Shown here piece by piece: positions 31,386 through 39,907 of a stretch of 52,312 bases of DNA (position 1 is its first letter; each line of letters opens with the position of its first letter). Location of the stretch: contig NZ_JAGGPS010000006.1 in the NCBI RefSeq assembly GCF_018613725.1, forward strand, positions 1 through 52,312, in the 5' to 3' direction. This DNA comes from Hymenobacter sp. ISL-91. GTDB lineage: Bacteria > Bacteroidota > Bacteroidia > Cytophagales > Hymenobacteraceae. The position numbers and the translations under genes are program-made. The notes beneath the pieces were generated by a model that saw only the letters and a list, made by a program, of their open reading frames with translations, had not been told where the DNA came from and made no database searches.

Positions 31386-31451
31386 CTATAGTGATTTGGT
31401 GAAATGGTAAGGAGTAAGTTGTCGTGCGGCCCCGAGGGGGCGGAACGGGCC

Positions 31452-31482
31452 GCAAGTTAGCAGAAAGCCGGCCGGGGCGCAA
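31452..31482 (-). promoter_or_regulatory. Candidate yebC promoter
   Basis: On the minus strand TTG (31480-31482), a 20-base spacer and TAACTTGC (31452-31459) reproduce the spacing of the Bacteroidota -33/-7 promoter, with one T fewer in the -7 box than TAnnTTTG. The yebC start follows 67 bases later. Confidence 0.55.
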
Positions 31483-31550
31483 CGGCTGGCTCCTCCGGTG
31501 CTGCGTGCCCATGCCGCCACCCGGCAACGGAGGTGCGGCCCCGCCCGCTG

Positions 31551-32006
31551 CTACTGCCGTTGCAGCGTGTAGGTGCTCTGGTTGCCTACCGGAAAGCCTG
31601 CCACTACAATAATGAGCTGGTCTTTTGCCAGCCGGAAAGTGCCTTCATCGGTGCGCGGGCGGCCGTTTTTGTCGGTGTGCGTGAAGCGGATGCGGCCGGA
31701 CGTGAACGTGTAGCGGCCGTCTTGGTCGAAGCGCATGAGGCCGCCGTTGGCCGTCAGGGTCAGGCGTTTCTGGTAGGTGCCGTCGGGGCGCAGCGTAAGG
31801 GTGCCGCCCACGCCCTGCGCCGGCAGGGGCTCGGGGCTGCTTTCCCGGTCGAGGATGGTATAGGACAGGTAGGCGTAGGTGCCGAAAAATGGCGCAGGCG
31901 CAACCGGCCGGGGCAATGGCAGCGCGCGGGCAGGCTGTCGGGCCGCCAGTGGCAGCGCCGCCAGCAGCAGATAAAGCAGGGGCAACAAGGAGCGAAGCAG
32001 GTTCAT
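31551..32006 (-). CDS. Secreted hypothetical protein (lipocalin-like fold possible)
   Basis: A 151-residue exported protein with signal peptide MNLLRSLLPLLYLLLAALPLAA. The mature part starts with a proline-rich stretch and has antiparallel strand patterns: FGTYAYLSYTIL, GGTLTLRPDGTYQKRLTLT, GGLMRFDQDGRYTFTSGRIRFTHTDKNG, GTFRLAKDQLIIVV. This resembles small beta-barrel (lipocalin-like) proteins in which each hairpin reads G-x-Y-x-F. It begins with ATG 32006, because the frame upstream has no signal character. I could not assign a family. It stands 58 bases before the STAS-like gene on the same strand. Confidence 0.7.
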   Translation of the reverse strand: MNLLRSLLPLLYLLLAALPLAARQPARALPLPRPVAPAPFFGTYAYLSYTILDRESSPEPLPAQGVGGTLTLRPDGTYQKRLTLTANGGLMRFDQDGRYTFTSGRIRFTHTDKNGRPRTDEGTFRLAKDQLIIVVAGFPVGNQSTYTLQRQ

Positions 32007-32063
32007 GCCGAAAGTTAGGCGTCCTGAGGCAGATAGTTTTGGCGGCAGTACCCCGGTCAATGT

Positions 32064-32480
32064 TCAGGCCTCGATGCTTAACACCCAGGCCAGCGCGGCA
32101 TCTGCCTCATCAAAATCGAAGGTTTTAATAGGCAGCTTCTGCGTAAGCGAAACAGTGCAGGCCACCGCTTCGCGGGAAGGCCAGTCCATGGCATTTATCC
32201 AGGCTACGGCCCGCACGCCACGGGCGGCCAGCGCGGGCGCCAGCACTTCTCCAATCCAGTTGCCGGCTTCCAGCCACTCGCCAAATACTTCACTGCTGTC
32301 ATTCACCATGCGGTGCACGGGCTGCGTGGGGGGCAGGCTGGCAAGCATCAGCTGGCACTGCTGCTGAGCCAACTCCGCATCGAAGCGGCCTCGCCACTGC
32401 GCCTGTATCAACTTGTGCCGGCTGCTGTAGCTCACCAGCAGCGTGGGTGTGTCAAGCAGGATTTGGTCGAAGTAAACCAT
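32064..32480 (-). CDS. STAS-like single-domain protein (hypothetical)
   Basis: A 138-residue soluble protein, similar in length and secondary-structure order to the product at 9547-9987. Strand: LIQAQWRGRFD. Helix: AELAQQQCQLMLASLP. Strand and helix: HRMVNDSSEVFGEWLEAG, then VRAVAWINAMDW. The final helix is FDFDEADAALAWVLSIEA. This order fits SpoIIAA/STAS-like proteins that are frequent in Hymenobacter relatives. No catalytic motif is apparent. ATG at 32480 (MVYFDQIL) is favoured because the first 21 residues of the longer frame are arginine/proline-rich. The function is unknown. Confidence 0.65.
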   Translation of the reverse strand: MVYFDQILLDTPTLLVSYSSRHKLIQAQWRGRFDAELAQQQCQLMLASLPPTQPVHRMVNDSSEVFGEWLEAGNWIGEVLAPALAARGVRAVAWINAMDWPSREAVACTVSLTQKLPIKTFDFDEADAALAWVLSIEA

Positions 32481-32647
32481 GCTTCTCAAGAGTAGGGGCG
32501 AGGGTGCAGAGGGCCGCCGCCGGTCGGCAGCCTGTAGGTACATACGGCGCCTGGCGCCTAAAAGTAAGGGCTGCCGGAATATTCATTCGGATAAGCTAGC
32601 GCAGAGCTAGATGTAATAAGCTCGACTGTTCGTTTGGCCGCCAATCT

Positions 32648-32655
32648 GTTACTTT
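32648..32655 (+). promoter_or_regulatory. Candidate -7 box TTACTTTG
   Basis: TTACTTTG, one mismatch from TAnnTTTG, lies only five bases before the ATG of the formimidoylglutamase gene, similar to the box before the HsdR-N-like gene. This again suggests a very short or absent 5' leader. Confidence 0.35.
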
Positions 32656-32660
32656 GGGCT

Positions 32661-33575
32661 ATGGCTGATTTTCTGCGTGAACTGATTCGCCCGGCCGCCG
32701 AGCTGCCCGTCGCCGACGTGTGTCTGGTGGGGCTGCCGCTCGACTTCGGAACGGTGCTGGAAGGCGGACGGGGTGGGGCTGCCCATGCCCCGAACGCCAT
32801 CAGAAGCGAGTTGCGGCGCTACCACAAAACCTACAACCTCGAACACCACGCCACCCTGCGCCAGCTGCGCATAGCCGACGCCGGCAACCTGCCGCTGCGC
32901 GCCGCCCGCCACACCGACAACCACGAAACTATTGCCACCGAACTGGCCCGGCTGCTGGCGCAATACCCGCGCGTGGTGGTGCTGGGCGGCTCGCACGATG
33001 GCACCTACAGCACCGTGCGCGGCCTGCACGCCGCCACCGGCGGGCAGCCTCTGGGCGGCATCAACCTCGATGCCCACGCCGATGTAAAAGACCGTCCTGG
33101 CCTGCTTAGCAGCGGCACACCGTTCGGAAAGCTGCTGCGCGAAGGCTTGTTAGCCGGGGCGCGCTTCACGGAAATCGGGCTGCACTCCAACCTCAACATG
33201 CAGGCCGATATTGATTTTCTGCACCAACAGCAGGCTCATGTAGTGCCGCTGGCCCAGGTGCAGGCCAGAGGGATGCCTGAGGCTATGAGCCGGGCCCTGG
33301 CGCGGGCTACAGCGGCTGGCCCGGCCTTCGTGAGCTTCGATATTGACTGTTGCGCCCAAGCCCATGCCCCAGGGGTAAGCGCGCCCAGCGCCGATGGCCT
33401 GACGCCTCGCCAAGCCACGGAGGCCGCGTGGCTAGCGGGCTGCAGCGCCGGCGTACGCCTGTTTGAGGTAATGGAGCTTAACCCGCTCTTCGACCGCGAC
33501 CAGCAGACGGCACGGCTGGCCGCTACCGTTGTGGCGGCGTATCTTACCGGAGTGGCCGCCGCGTCAGGCCATTAG
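32661..33575 (+). CDS. Arginase/formimidoylglutamase-family hydrolase
   Basis: A 304-residue ureohydrolase-fold enzyme with a two-manganese site. Metal ligands: H in VLGGSHDGTYS (near residue 115), D-A-H-A-D in NLDAHADVKDR (near 137) and D-I-D in VSFDIDCC (near 232). The block APGVSAPSADGLTP following the last site is typical of formimidoylglutamase (HutG), which converts N-formimino-glutamate to glutamate and formamide in histidine breakdown. No other hut gene is near, so the assignment is by family only, and agmatinase or arginase activity is not excluded. The ATG at 32661 is preferred to an in-frame TTG at 32634. Confidence 0.83.
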   Translation: MADFLRELIRPAAELPVADVCLVGLPLDFGTVLEGGRGGAAHAPNAIRSELRRYHKTYNLEHHATLRQLRIADAGNLPLRAARHTDNHETIATELARLLAQYPRVVVLGGSHDGTYSTVRGLHAATGGQPLGGINLDAHADVKDRPGLLSSGTPFGKLLREGLLAGARFTEIGLHSNLNMQADIDFLHQQQAHVVPLAQVQARGMPEAMSRALARATAAGPAFVSFDIDCCAQAHAPGVSAPSADGLTPRQATEAAWLAGCSAGVRLFEVMELNPLFDRDQQTARLAATVVAAYLTGVAAASGH

Positions 33576-33623
33576 TACTCACTGCCCCGGTTTCCCTGCT
33601 GCCTCTTTCTGCTCTGCTCTTCT

Positions 33624-34535
33624 ATGAAAACGACTCTGTTACTTCTGCTGCTGGCTGCCGGCCCGGCTGTGGCTCAGAAAATGACTCCATCCAAAGCCCC
33701 GGCCGCCAAAAAGACCACTCCCGCAGCAAAACCCCGCCCAACTGGGCCGGCTCCCGTATTCTCGCTCGATTGCGCCACCAACCCGCCACCCGCGGGCCCG
33801 CTGCAGAAAATGCATTGCGAAATTCGCCACCTGACGCTGCCCACGCCCCCCGCCGACATACCCCTGACGGTGGATGCGTGCACCAACGGCAGCATTAGCG
33901 TACGGGCCTGGACCGGGACCGATGTGCGGGTGCGGGCGCGAATTACGGGCACGGGCGCCACTGCCGAAACGGCCCGGGCTCTGGCTACCGCCGTGCGCTT
34001 CAGTACCACCGCCCACACGGTGCGGGCTGCGCTGGCCAACGGCTCGGTAGAGGGCTGGGCCGTGAGCTACGAGGTGCTGGTGCCAGCCCAAACCAACCTG
34101 GTGCTGACGGCCGTGAACGGGGCGCTAACGCTGGAAAACGTGCGGGGCCAGCTGCGCCTGACCACCACCAACGGGCCGCTTGTGTTGCGTGGCGTATCCG
34201 GCGACGTGCGCGCCCAAACCACCAACGGCCGCATCGACCTGAGTCTGAGCGGCGACACCTGGACCGGCCCGGGGCTGGACGTGAGCACCGTGAATGGGGA
34301 CATCAGCTGGGAGCTGCCAGCCGATTACACTGCTACGCTGCTGGCCCGCGCCACCCGGGGCCGGGTGGCCGCCGAACTAAATACCAAGCGCCTCAACCTG
34401 CTGCCCCACAACCTGGCCGCTACCCTGGGCAAAGGCGGGGCGCAGCTGAAAGTCAGCACCGTAAACGGCAACGTGCGGGTAACGCCGCCCCAACCCGCTC
34501 CCGCCGCCGCCCCCGATTCTCTCGACGCGGAATAG
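33624..34535 (+). CDS. Secreted DUF4097-like beta-repeat protein
   Basis: A 303-residue exported protein with signal MKTTLLLLLLAAGPAVAQ. A basic, alanine/proline-rich linker (KMTPSKAPAAKKTTPAAK) follows and then parallel-strand repeats, in which N-G marks each turn: AVNGALTLENV, TTNGPLVLRGV, TTNGRIDLSL, TVNGDISWEL, TVNGNVRVT. These repeats are typical of the DUF4097/DUF4098 family of putative adhesins. A proline/alanine-rich tail ends the protein. It follows the formimidoylglutamase gene by 48 bases on the same strand. Its role is unknown; members are often controlled by ECF sigma or transition regulators in Bacteroidota, but no such gene is adjacent. Confidence 0.85.
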   Translation: MKTTLLLLLLAAGPAVAQKMTPSKAPAAKKTTPAAKPRPTGPAPVFSLDCATNPPPAGPLQKMHCEIRHLTLPTPPADIPLTVDACTNGSISVRAWTGTDVRVRARITGTGATAETARALATAVRFSTTAHTVRAALANGSVEGWAVSYEVLVPAQTNLVLTAVNGALTLENVRGQLRLTTTNGPLVLRGVSGDVRAQTTNGRIDLSLSGDTWTGPGLDVSTVNGDISWELPADYTATLLARATRGRVAAELNTKRLNLLPHNLAATLGKGGAQLKVSTVNGNVRVTPPQPAPAAAPDSLDAE

Positions 34536-34858
34536 CCCCTTTGGGCTGGCCCCAACGGAGCCGCCCAAAGAGGCAGACTATTGCGCTTCGCCGCTCATGA
34601 TCTGAACGTGGCTGAGCACCGCTATCAGCGTAATGCCATTAGTGTTGTTGCCCCGCCGGCCCCGCCCACAGCCGCCAAGCTGAATATCTTCAACGGAAGT
34701 GTAATAATGTGGCTGAAGTGCGCGAGGCTCACCGAATACGTCATCAGGCCAATGGCTCACACCCGGACTAAGTTGCTGGTCTTCGTTGGTGGCAGCCTGG
34801 TTAGCCTGCCATATAACGCGCAGGCTAACAGATCAGCAACAGTACGGTAGTCCAATGT
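34536..34858. other. Intergenic region with no confident gene
   Basis: This 323-base stretch has lower GC than its neighbours. On the minus strand, a frame without an ATG runs from about 34834 to 34578 (with HWPDDVFGEPRALQPHYY and VEDIQLGGCGRGRRGN) and could be the remains of a small gene; GTG 34760 would give 60 residues. A similarly open plus-strand frame covers 34581-34850. Neither has recognisable features. I see no terminator or repeat. Confidence 0.4.
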
Positions 34859-35848
34859 TCAGCGGGCTACTTCCTCGGTGCGGAAGCGCTTGGGTTCACC
34901 GGCTTTAGGGCGCGGGTATTGGTTCTGCTGCTTTTTCTGATACGATTTCACGAGCCATGCTGCGCCCACCAGCGCCCCCAGCGCCGCGGCCGCTAGGCCA
35001 AACTTGGCCCGAATTGGGTCGTGGGGCGCGGGGGGCAGATAGGCTACGCCATTGGCATCGAGGCGGGCGGGATGTTGCACGTAGCGACCATGAGCTGGTA
35101 TGCGGAACTCGTCGGCCAGTTGGCGCAGGCCGGTGCCGGCACCGGGCCCTGGCATGGCCGGACCGTGGCCGCAGCCAATAGCCTCGGGGCGCAGGTCGGC
35201 CAATTGTCGGATGGATTCGCCCACCTGCTGCCAGTCGTAGTTGAACGGAGCCCCCGCGATACTAATGTCTTCCAGTTGCAGGAGCACTGCCGGCACCGAC
35301 TCGTGGTTGCAGGTGGCAAACGCATCGGCTCCCAGTAGCGTACGGTCTTTCTCGCGGAACAGCGCAACCTGGCCCGGAGCATGGCCGGGTACGTGGTGCC
35401 ACTGCCAGTCGGGCAGAAAGGGCGGGTCGAGGTCGTTGGCGGGCAACTGTTGCACGTAGTCGGAGAGCTGAAACGACTGGGGCGGGAAAAACCGGGCTAC
35501 GAAGGCCAGCGAGCCACCGCCAGCCACCGTTGGGTCGGCGGGCGGATACACGGCCCGGGCTGTGAGGAAGGGCAGCTCCAATGCGTGCGCTAATACCGGT
35601 ACCTTCCAGTGTTCAGCCAGCGCCTGTGCCGAGCCGGAGTGGTCGAGGTGGCCGTGGGTGAGGATGATGGCCTCGGGGTGGGTGCCAGGATAAAACAGCT
35701 CGTCGGCGGCCGCGACTATGGCCTGTGCCGAGCCCGGTAGGCCGGTATCCACCAGCACCCACTCGCCGGGCCGGCCGGTTTCAATAAAATAGACATTTAC
35801 AAAGCGTTGGATAGTAAGCTGATGAACGCCGGGAGCTACTTGTTTCAT
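34859..35848 (-). CDS. Metallo-beta-lactamase-fold hydrolase
   Basis: A 329-residue MBL-fold enzyme. The metal-binding motif H-x-H-x-D-H is clear in LTHGHLDHSGSAQ (near residue 65), the third-site histidine in HVPGHAPGQVALF (near 160), the bridging aspartate in LLGADAFAT (near 178) and a late histidine in GCGHGPAMPG. After the domain, an unusual C-terminal extension holds one hydrophobic helix (FGLAAAALGALVGAAWLV) and a basic tail, so it may be membrane-attached at its C-terminus. The ATG at 35848 begins MKQVAPGVHQLT, the usual start of the fold. The substrate is unknown. The gene is divergent from the cupin gene. Confidence 0.88.
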   Translation of the reverse strand: MKQVAPGVHQLTIQRFVNVYFIETGRPGEWVLVDTGLPGSAQAIVAAADELFYPGTHPEAIILTHGHLDHSGSAQALAEHWKVPVLAHALELPFLTARAVYPPADPTVAGGGSLAFVARFFPPQSFQLSDYVQQLPANDLDPPFLPDWQWHHVPGHAPGQVALFREKDRTLLGADAFATCNHESVPAVLLQLEDISIAGAPFNYDWQQVGESIRQLADLRPEAIGCGHGPAMPGPGAGTGLRQLADEFRIPAHGRYVQHPARLDANGVAYLPPAPHDPIRAKFGLAAAALGALVGAAWLVKSYQKKQQNQYPRPKAGEPKRFRTEEVAR

Positions 35849-36016
35849 AGGAAGGCAGTGAAGTAGAAGGATGCCAATAGTACGTGCCTGCCCCCATTTT
35901 GATTTGCCTTGCTGCGTTGGCAAGCGAGTCTGCATAATGATTCAAATCAGACAATCCGCTACTTTAGCGCCTTCACCCGGCCGCCAGAACTTCACATTGG
36001 CGGCTTTAAGGCATCT

Positions 36017-36520
36017 ATGGTTACCAGCTCCGACAAAATTGCCCGCTTTCTGGAAACCCGCCAGCAGCTGGAAATTGATGGTTTCCGAATCAGGCACGAG
36101 GACCTGGCCCGGCCCTGGGGCGGTTTCTTTGTGCTCGATGACGCGCAGACTCAGCGGTTTGCCAACCAGTACTTTGCTGGCTTGGCGATAGACGAACTGC
36201 GGATTGCCGGCCAGCTAAGCCCCAAAATTCTGCTGGTAGCTCCGCAGCAGCGCCTTTCGTGGCAGTACCACCACCGCCGGGCCGAAATCTGGCGTGTGGT
36301 CAGTGGCCCGGTGGGCATCGTCATCAGCGACACCGACCAGGAAGGGGAACTGAGAACCTACAATGCCGGCGAGCAGATTACGCTCCGGCAGGGCGAGCGA
36401 CACCGCCTCGTCGGGCTGGGCAACTGGGGTATCGTGGCCGAAATATGGCAGCACACCGATGCCGCCCACCCCTCTGATGAGGACGACATCGTGCGCGTGC
36501 AGGACGATTTCAACCGTTAA
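36017..36520 (+). CDS. Cupin-domain protein, phosphomannose-isomerase-like
   Basis: A 167-residue protein with one double-stranded beta-helix domain. The pattern LARPWGGFFVLDD near residue 23 and the metal-site region LSWQYHHRRAEIWRVVSGPVGIVISD (about 77-102) match the type II mannose-6-phosphate isomerase/cupin group, with GEQITLRQGERHRLVGLGNWGIVAEIW as the second half of the barrel. Two histidines and a glutamate (H-H-x-x-A-E) would bind metal. The ATG at 36017 is chosen since the frame before it shows no protein-like conservation. A strong terminator follows the stop at 48 bases, so it is probably a single-gene transcript. Confidence 0.82.
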   Translation: MVTSSDKIARFLETRQQLEIDGFRIRHEDLARPWGGFFVLDDAQTQRFANQYFAGLAIDELRIAGQLSPKILLVAPQQRLSWQYHHRRAEIWRVVSGPVGIVISDTDQEGELRTYNAGEQITLRQGERHRLVGLGNWGIVAEIWQHTDAAHPSDEDDIVRVQDDFNR

Positions 36521-36567
36521 CACCACAGCGGCGGCCAGCCACCTAGACCAATAAGGCAGCACGCAAG

Positions 36568-36600
36568 AGCGCCCCGGCTACTACAGCCGGGGCGCTTTTG
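36568..36600 (+). terminator. Terminator of the cupin gene
   Basis: A perfect 12-base stem (AGCGCCCCGGCT and complement) with a 5-base loop is followed by TTTT on the plus strand. The same hairpin sequence, slightly varied, recurs as the 51-base palindrome at 52211-52261. Confidence 0.9.
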
Positions 36601-36843
36601 TATGGTAGTAGCAGACACCGCCGGCCCCACCTGTTTTGGCCAGGTAGCGCGCCACACTAAATGGGGTGCGCAAATGCTGGCAGGCACTTATTGCACCTTG
36701 CCAGGATGTAGTAACCCCCAAGGCAGTGCGACACGGAAGATGCACTGCCGGTAGAGCTGCCACGTATGGCAGAAGTGGCTGCTGAACTGCTGCTTTGGGT
36801 TTTTATGAGGCAGACATTTGTCGGCAGGAGTTCAGCAGCAAGC
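36601..36843 (-). other. Gap downstream of M16 protease with a Cys/Ser-rich open frame
   Basis: Between the cupin terminator and the M16 stop codon the only open frame is on the minus strand (36657-36875 including an overlap with the end of the M16 gene; 72 residues). It contains a Ser/Thr-rich middle (TQSSSSAATSAIRGSSTG) and four cysteines towards the end (SHCLGGYYILARCNKC). Its ATG overlaps the M16 gene in another frame and its first residues are lysine-rich because of that. I cannot say that it is expressed. It could be a small secreted peptide gene or chance. Confidence 0.3.
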
Positions 36844-39819
36844 TTACTTTTTGCGCTTTTTCTTCTGTTTGCCAACAGGCGCTTCTGCCGGAGCAGCGGC
36901 GTCAGGAGCCACCGCCGCAGAAGCCGTTGCGGTCAGCGGTTCGCCTTCCCCATTCAGCTCAACTACCTCATAGCCCAGGGCCTGCAGGGCAGGGAGTTGC
37001 GCCTTATCGCCAACCACCACATAATAGAGGTTTTCGGGCAGGTATTGCTGGGCCGCAGCCTGCACATCGGCCTGGGTAAGGCTTTTGAGAATAGCGGCCT
37101 GCTGGGTTACGTAGTTGGGCGGCAGGTTATAGTCGAGCAAGCGGTTGAGAAACAGGGCTTTTTGCAGGCCGGTTTCATACTTGAGCGCGTCACTCTGGCC
37201 TACCGAAGTTTTCAGGCGCGCCAGCTCCTCGGGCGTAATGCCCTTGCGGAAATTCCGGATTTCCTCTACCATCTCCTGCAGGGCCGGGGCAGTAGCATCG
37301 GCCCGCACGCTGGCGTAGGCCGTAAATGGGCCCGGGGCGTGCGTGCTCTGGAAAGAGGAAAACGCCCCGTAAGTGTAGCCCTTCTTTTCGCGCAGGTTGG
37401 AATTGAGACGCGAGTTGAAGGCTCCGCCCAGCGGGTAATTGGCCAGGAAAGCGCGGTAGTAAGGGCCGGTGGCATCGTAGGGCAGTGCGGATAGGTAGCC
37501 AACCCGAATTTCTGACTGCGGCGCGCCGGGCTTCTCAACGAAGTAAAGGCGCGCCTTATCGGGCTGGGGTAGCGCGGCCGGAGCCGGCGGCATGGCCACC
37601 TGCTGGCGCGGCCAGGCCTTCAGGAAGGCCAGCTGAGGTAATATCTGCTCCTCAGTTACGTCGCCCACAATCACGAGCGCACCCACATTAGGGGCGTAGC
37701 TCTGCTGATAAAAGCGTTTCACATCATCCAGGGTCAGGCTGGCCACGGAAGCCGCCGTGCCCGAAGTAAATACACTCATGATGCTGGCCGGACCGTAGAG
37801 CAGGCGGCCATACAGCTTATCGGCAATGGTGCCAGGCTGGGTGGTTTGGTCGGCAATCTGCTGCAGCGTCTGCTGCTTTATGCGGTCAAAATCGACTGGG
37901 GCGAAGCGCGGGTGCAGCAGCAGCTCTTGCAGAAGGGCCAGCGTAGCGGGCAGGTTTTTGGTCAGCGACTTCACGTAAATCAGCGTGTTGTCGTCGTTGG
38001 CGCTGGCCGAAACGGTGCTGCCCATGCGCTTGAGCATAGCGCTGAACTCTTCCCCGCTATACTGCCGGGTGCCCTCGTTCAGCATGCGGGCCGTGAGGCT
38101 GGCCAGGCCTGCCTGGGCCAGGTTGCCCTGCTGAAGCCGATGGCCCCCGCGCAAAGTCAGCAGCAGCGTAACCGACGGAATTTCGGTGTTGCGGGTGCCG
38201 ATGATTTTAAGGCCGTTGGCCAGCGTATCCTGCCACAGCGCCGGCACCTGTACCACCGGGTTGGGGCCCGGCTGGGGCTGCCGGCTCCGGTCGAATGTGT
38301 CGCGGGCCTTTTGGTAGCTCAGGCCCGCGTACTCGTCTTTGGGTGCGCGGTAGCCGGTAGGGTCCACGGTGTAATTATCGGCGCGGGCCACCAGCTCGGG
38401 CTTGGTTTTGGGCACTACGCTCAGAACCACGGCGGGCTTGCCCTGCACGTATTTGGCAAATACCCGCTGCACATCGGCCGCCGTAAGGGCCTGCAGGCGC
38501 TGCTGCTCTACCCCCAAATAGTTGGCGTTGCCCGTAAACGTTTGGTTGGCGGCCAGCCGGCTCACCTTGCCACTCACGCTGGCCAGGCTGCCCACTAGCT
38601 GTGCCTCGCGGCTGGCCTTAAAGCGCCGGATGGCTTCCTGGCTGGGGCCGGTGCGGGCAAACTCGGCCAGCGTCCGGCGCAGGCGTGCGTCGGTGCTGTC
38701 GAGGCGCTGGCCTTCGGGCGCCAAGGCGAGCAGGGTGAATTCGCCGGCCAGCTCCGAGGAGCTATTGTAGGCCGTTGCCTCGACGGCCAGCTGGGGCTTT
38801 TCCAGGTTTTTGTAGAGCAGGGAGTTGTTGCCCTGGCCAATGATTTCGGCCAGCGCCTCCAGGGCCAGCTCGTCGGGGTGGTTGCTGGGCACGCTCGGAA
38901 ATACCATTTGCAGCATCGGGTACAGCACCTCATCGGGGTAGCTCACATACCGGTCCTGGGCCAGCACCGGCTCGGCTACCTTCATGTTCTGTACGGCGGG
39001 GCCCTTGTGAATAGTGCCGAAGTACTTCTCCACCAGCTTCACCACCTGGGCCGTCTGCACGTCGCCGCCTATTGTCAGAGTAGCGTTGTTGGGGCCGTAC
39101 CAGCGCAGAAAGAAATCCTTGAGGTCATTTACGTCGGAGTTATCCAGGTCTTTGAGGTAGCCGATAGTGGGCCAGGAGTAGGGGTGGCCGTAGGGATAGA
39201 GCGCCCGGTCCAGATACTCGCTGGCCTGGCCGTAGGGCTGGTTGTCGATGTTCTGGCCCCGCTCGTTCTTGACGGTAGCGCGCTGAATCTCAAATTTTTC
39301 CTGGGTAACCGCATCGAGCAGAAAGCCCATACGGTCGGCCTCCAGCCACAGCACCATCTCCAGCTGGTTGCTGGGAATGGTTTCGTAATAGTTGGTCCGG
39401 TCGCGGGTAGTAGAGCCGTTGAGCGTACCGCCGGAGCCGAAAATCAGCCGGTCGAACGTGCCCTCTGGCGCGTTATCAGAGCCCTCAAACATCATGTGCT
39501 CAAAGAAGTGCGCGAAGCCCGACTTGCCGATCTGCTCCCGCGCCGACCCCACGTGGTAGGTTATATCCACGTGCACCAGCGGGTCGGAGTGGTCTTCCGT
39601 AACGATGAGCGTGAGGCCGTTAGGCAGCACATACTTGCTGTACGGAATCAGTAGCTGGCCGGGATTGGCCGAAATGCGCTCCACGAGCCGGGCACCCATA
39701 ACGGGGCCGGGCGTGGCTTTGGCGCTGCGGCCGGCCGGCTTTTTGGCCTGGGCCACCACCGACAATGGAGTGGCCAGCAGCGCGCCGGCTACGAGCACGA
39801 AAGAGAAGGTACGAAGCAT
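36844..39819 (-). CDS. M16 family zinc metalloprotease (tandem-domain)
   Basis: A 991-residue protein of the insulinase/pitrilysin family, exported (signal MLRTFSFVLVAGALLATPLSVVAQ). The inverted zinc motif H104-F-F-E-H108 lies in SGFAHFFEHMMFEGSD, and a further glutamate ligand about 76 residues on in ATVKNERGQ. Two M16 halves are present: the first with the catalytic site, and the second (from about residue 530, VVQVPALWQDTLANGLKIIG) inactive, with GGAFNSRLNSNLREKKGYTYG near its substrate-binding face. It is therefore a PqqL-like or Ph-type single-chain protease that cuts short peptides in the periplasm. A lysine-rich tail (KQKKKRKK) ends it. ATG at 39819 begins the signal. It is the last gene of the minus-strand block with SusCD and thiol proteins. 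Confidence 0.93.
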   Translation of the reverse strand: MLRTFSFVLVAGALLATPLSVVAQAKKPAGRSAKATPGPVMGARLVERISANPGQLLIPYSKYVLPNGLTLIVTEDHSDPLVHVDITYHVGSAREQIGKSGFAHFFEHMMFEGSDNAPEGTFDRLIFGSGGTLNGSTTRDRTNYYETIPSNQLEMVLWLEADRMGFLLDAVTQEKFEIQRATVKNERGQNIDNQPYGQASEYLDRALYPYGHPYSWPTIGYLKDLDNSDVNDLKDFFLRWYGPNNATLTIGGDVQTAQVVKLVEKYFGTIHKGPAVQNMKVAEPVLAQDRYVSYPDEVLYPMLQMVFPSVPSNHPDELALEALAEIIGQGNNSLLYKNLEKPQLAVEATAYNSSSELAGEFTLLALAPEGQRLDSTDARLRRTLAEFARTGPSQEAIRRFKASREAQLVGSLASVSGKVSRLAANQTFTGNANYLGVEQQRLQALTAADVQRVFAKYVQGKPAVVLSVVPKTKPELVARADNYTVDPTGYRAPKDEYAGLSYQKARDTFDRSRQPQPGPNPVVQVPALWQDTLANGLKIIGTRNTEIPSVTLLLTLRGGHRLQQGNLAQAGLASLTARMLNEGTRQYSGEEFSAMLKRMGSTVSASANDDNTLIYVKSLTKNLPATLALLQELLLHPRFAPVDFDRIKQQTLQQIADQTTQPGTIADKLYGRLLYGPASIMSVFTSGTAASVASLTLDDVKRFYQQSYAPNVGALVIVGDVTEEQILPQLAFLKAWPRQQVAMPPAPAALPQPDKARLYFVEKPGAPQSEIRVGYLSALPYDATGPYYRAFLANYPLGGAFNSRLNSNLREKKGYTYGAFSSFQSTHAPGPFTAYASVRADATAPALQEMVEEIRNFRKGITPEELARLKTSVGQSDALKYETGLQKALFLNRLLDYNLPPNYVTQQAAILKSLTQADVQAAAQQYLPENLYYVVVGDKAQLPALQALGYEVVELNGEGEPLTATASAAVAPDAAAPAEAPVGKQKKKRKK

Positions 39820-39907
39820 ACGAGTGGGAAAGTAACGCCCGGCACGCCGGACTTTTAACGTGAAATGAGAGCAGGGTTGAAGCAAGGTTGAAGCAGAAGC
39901 AGGGCTG

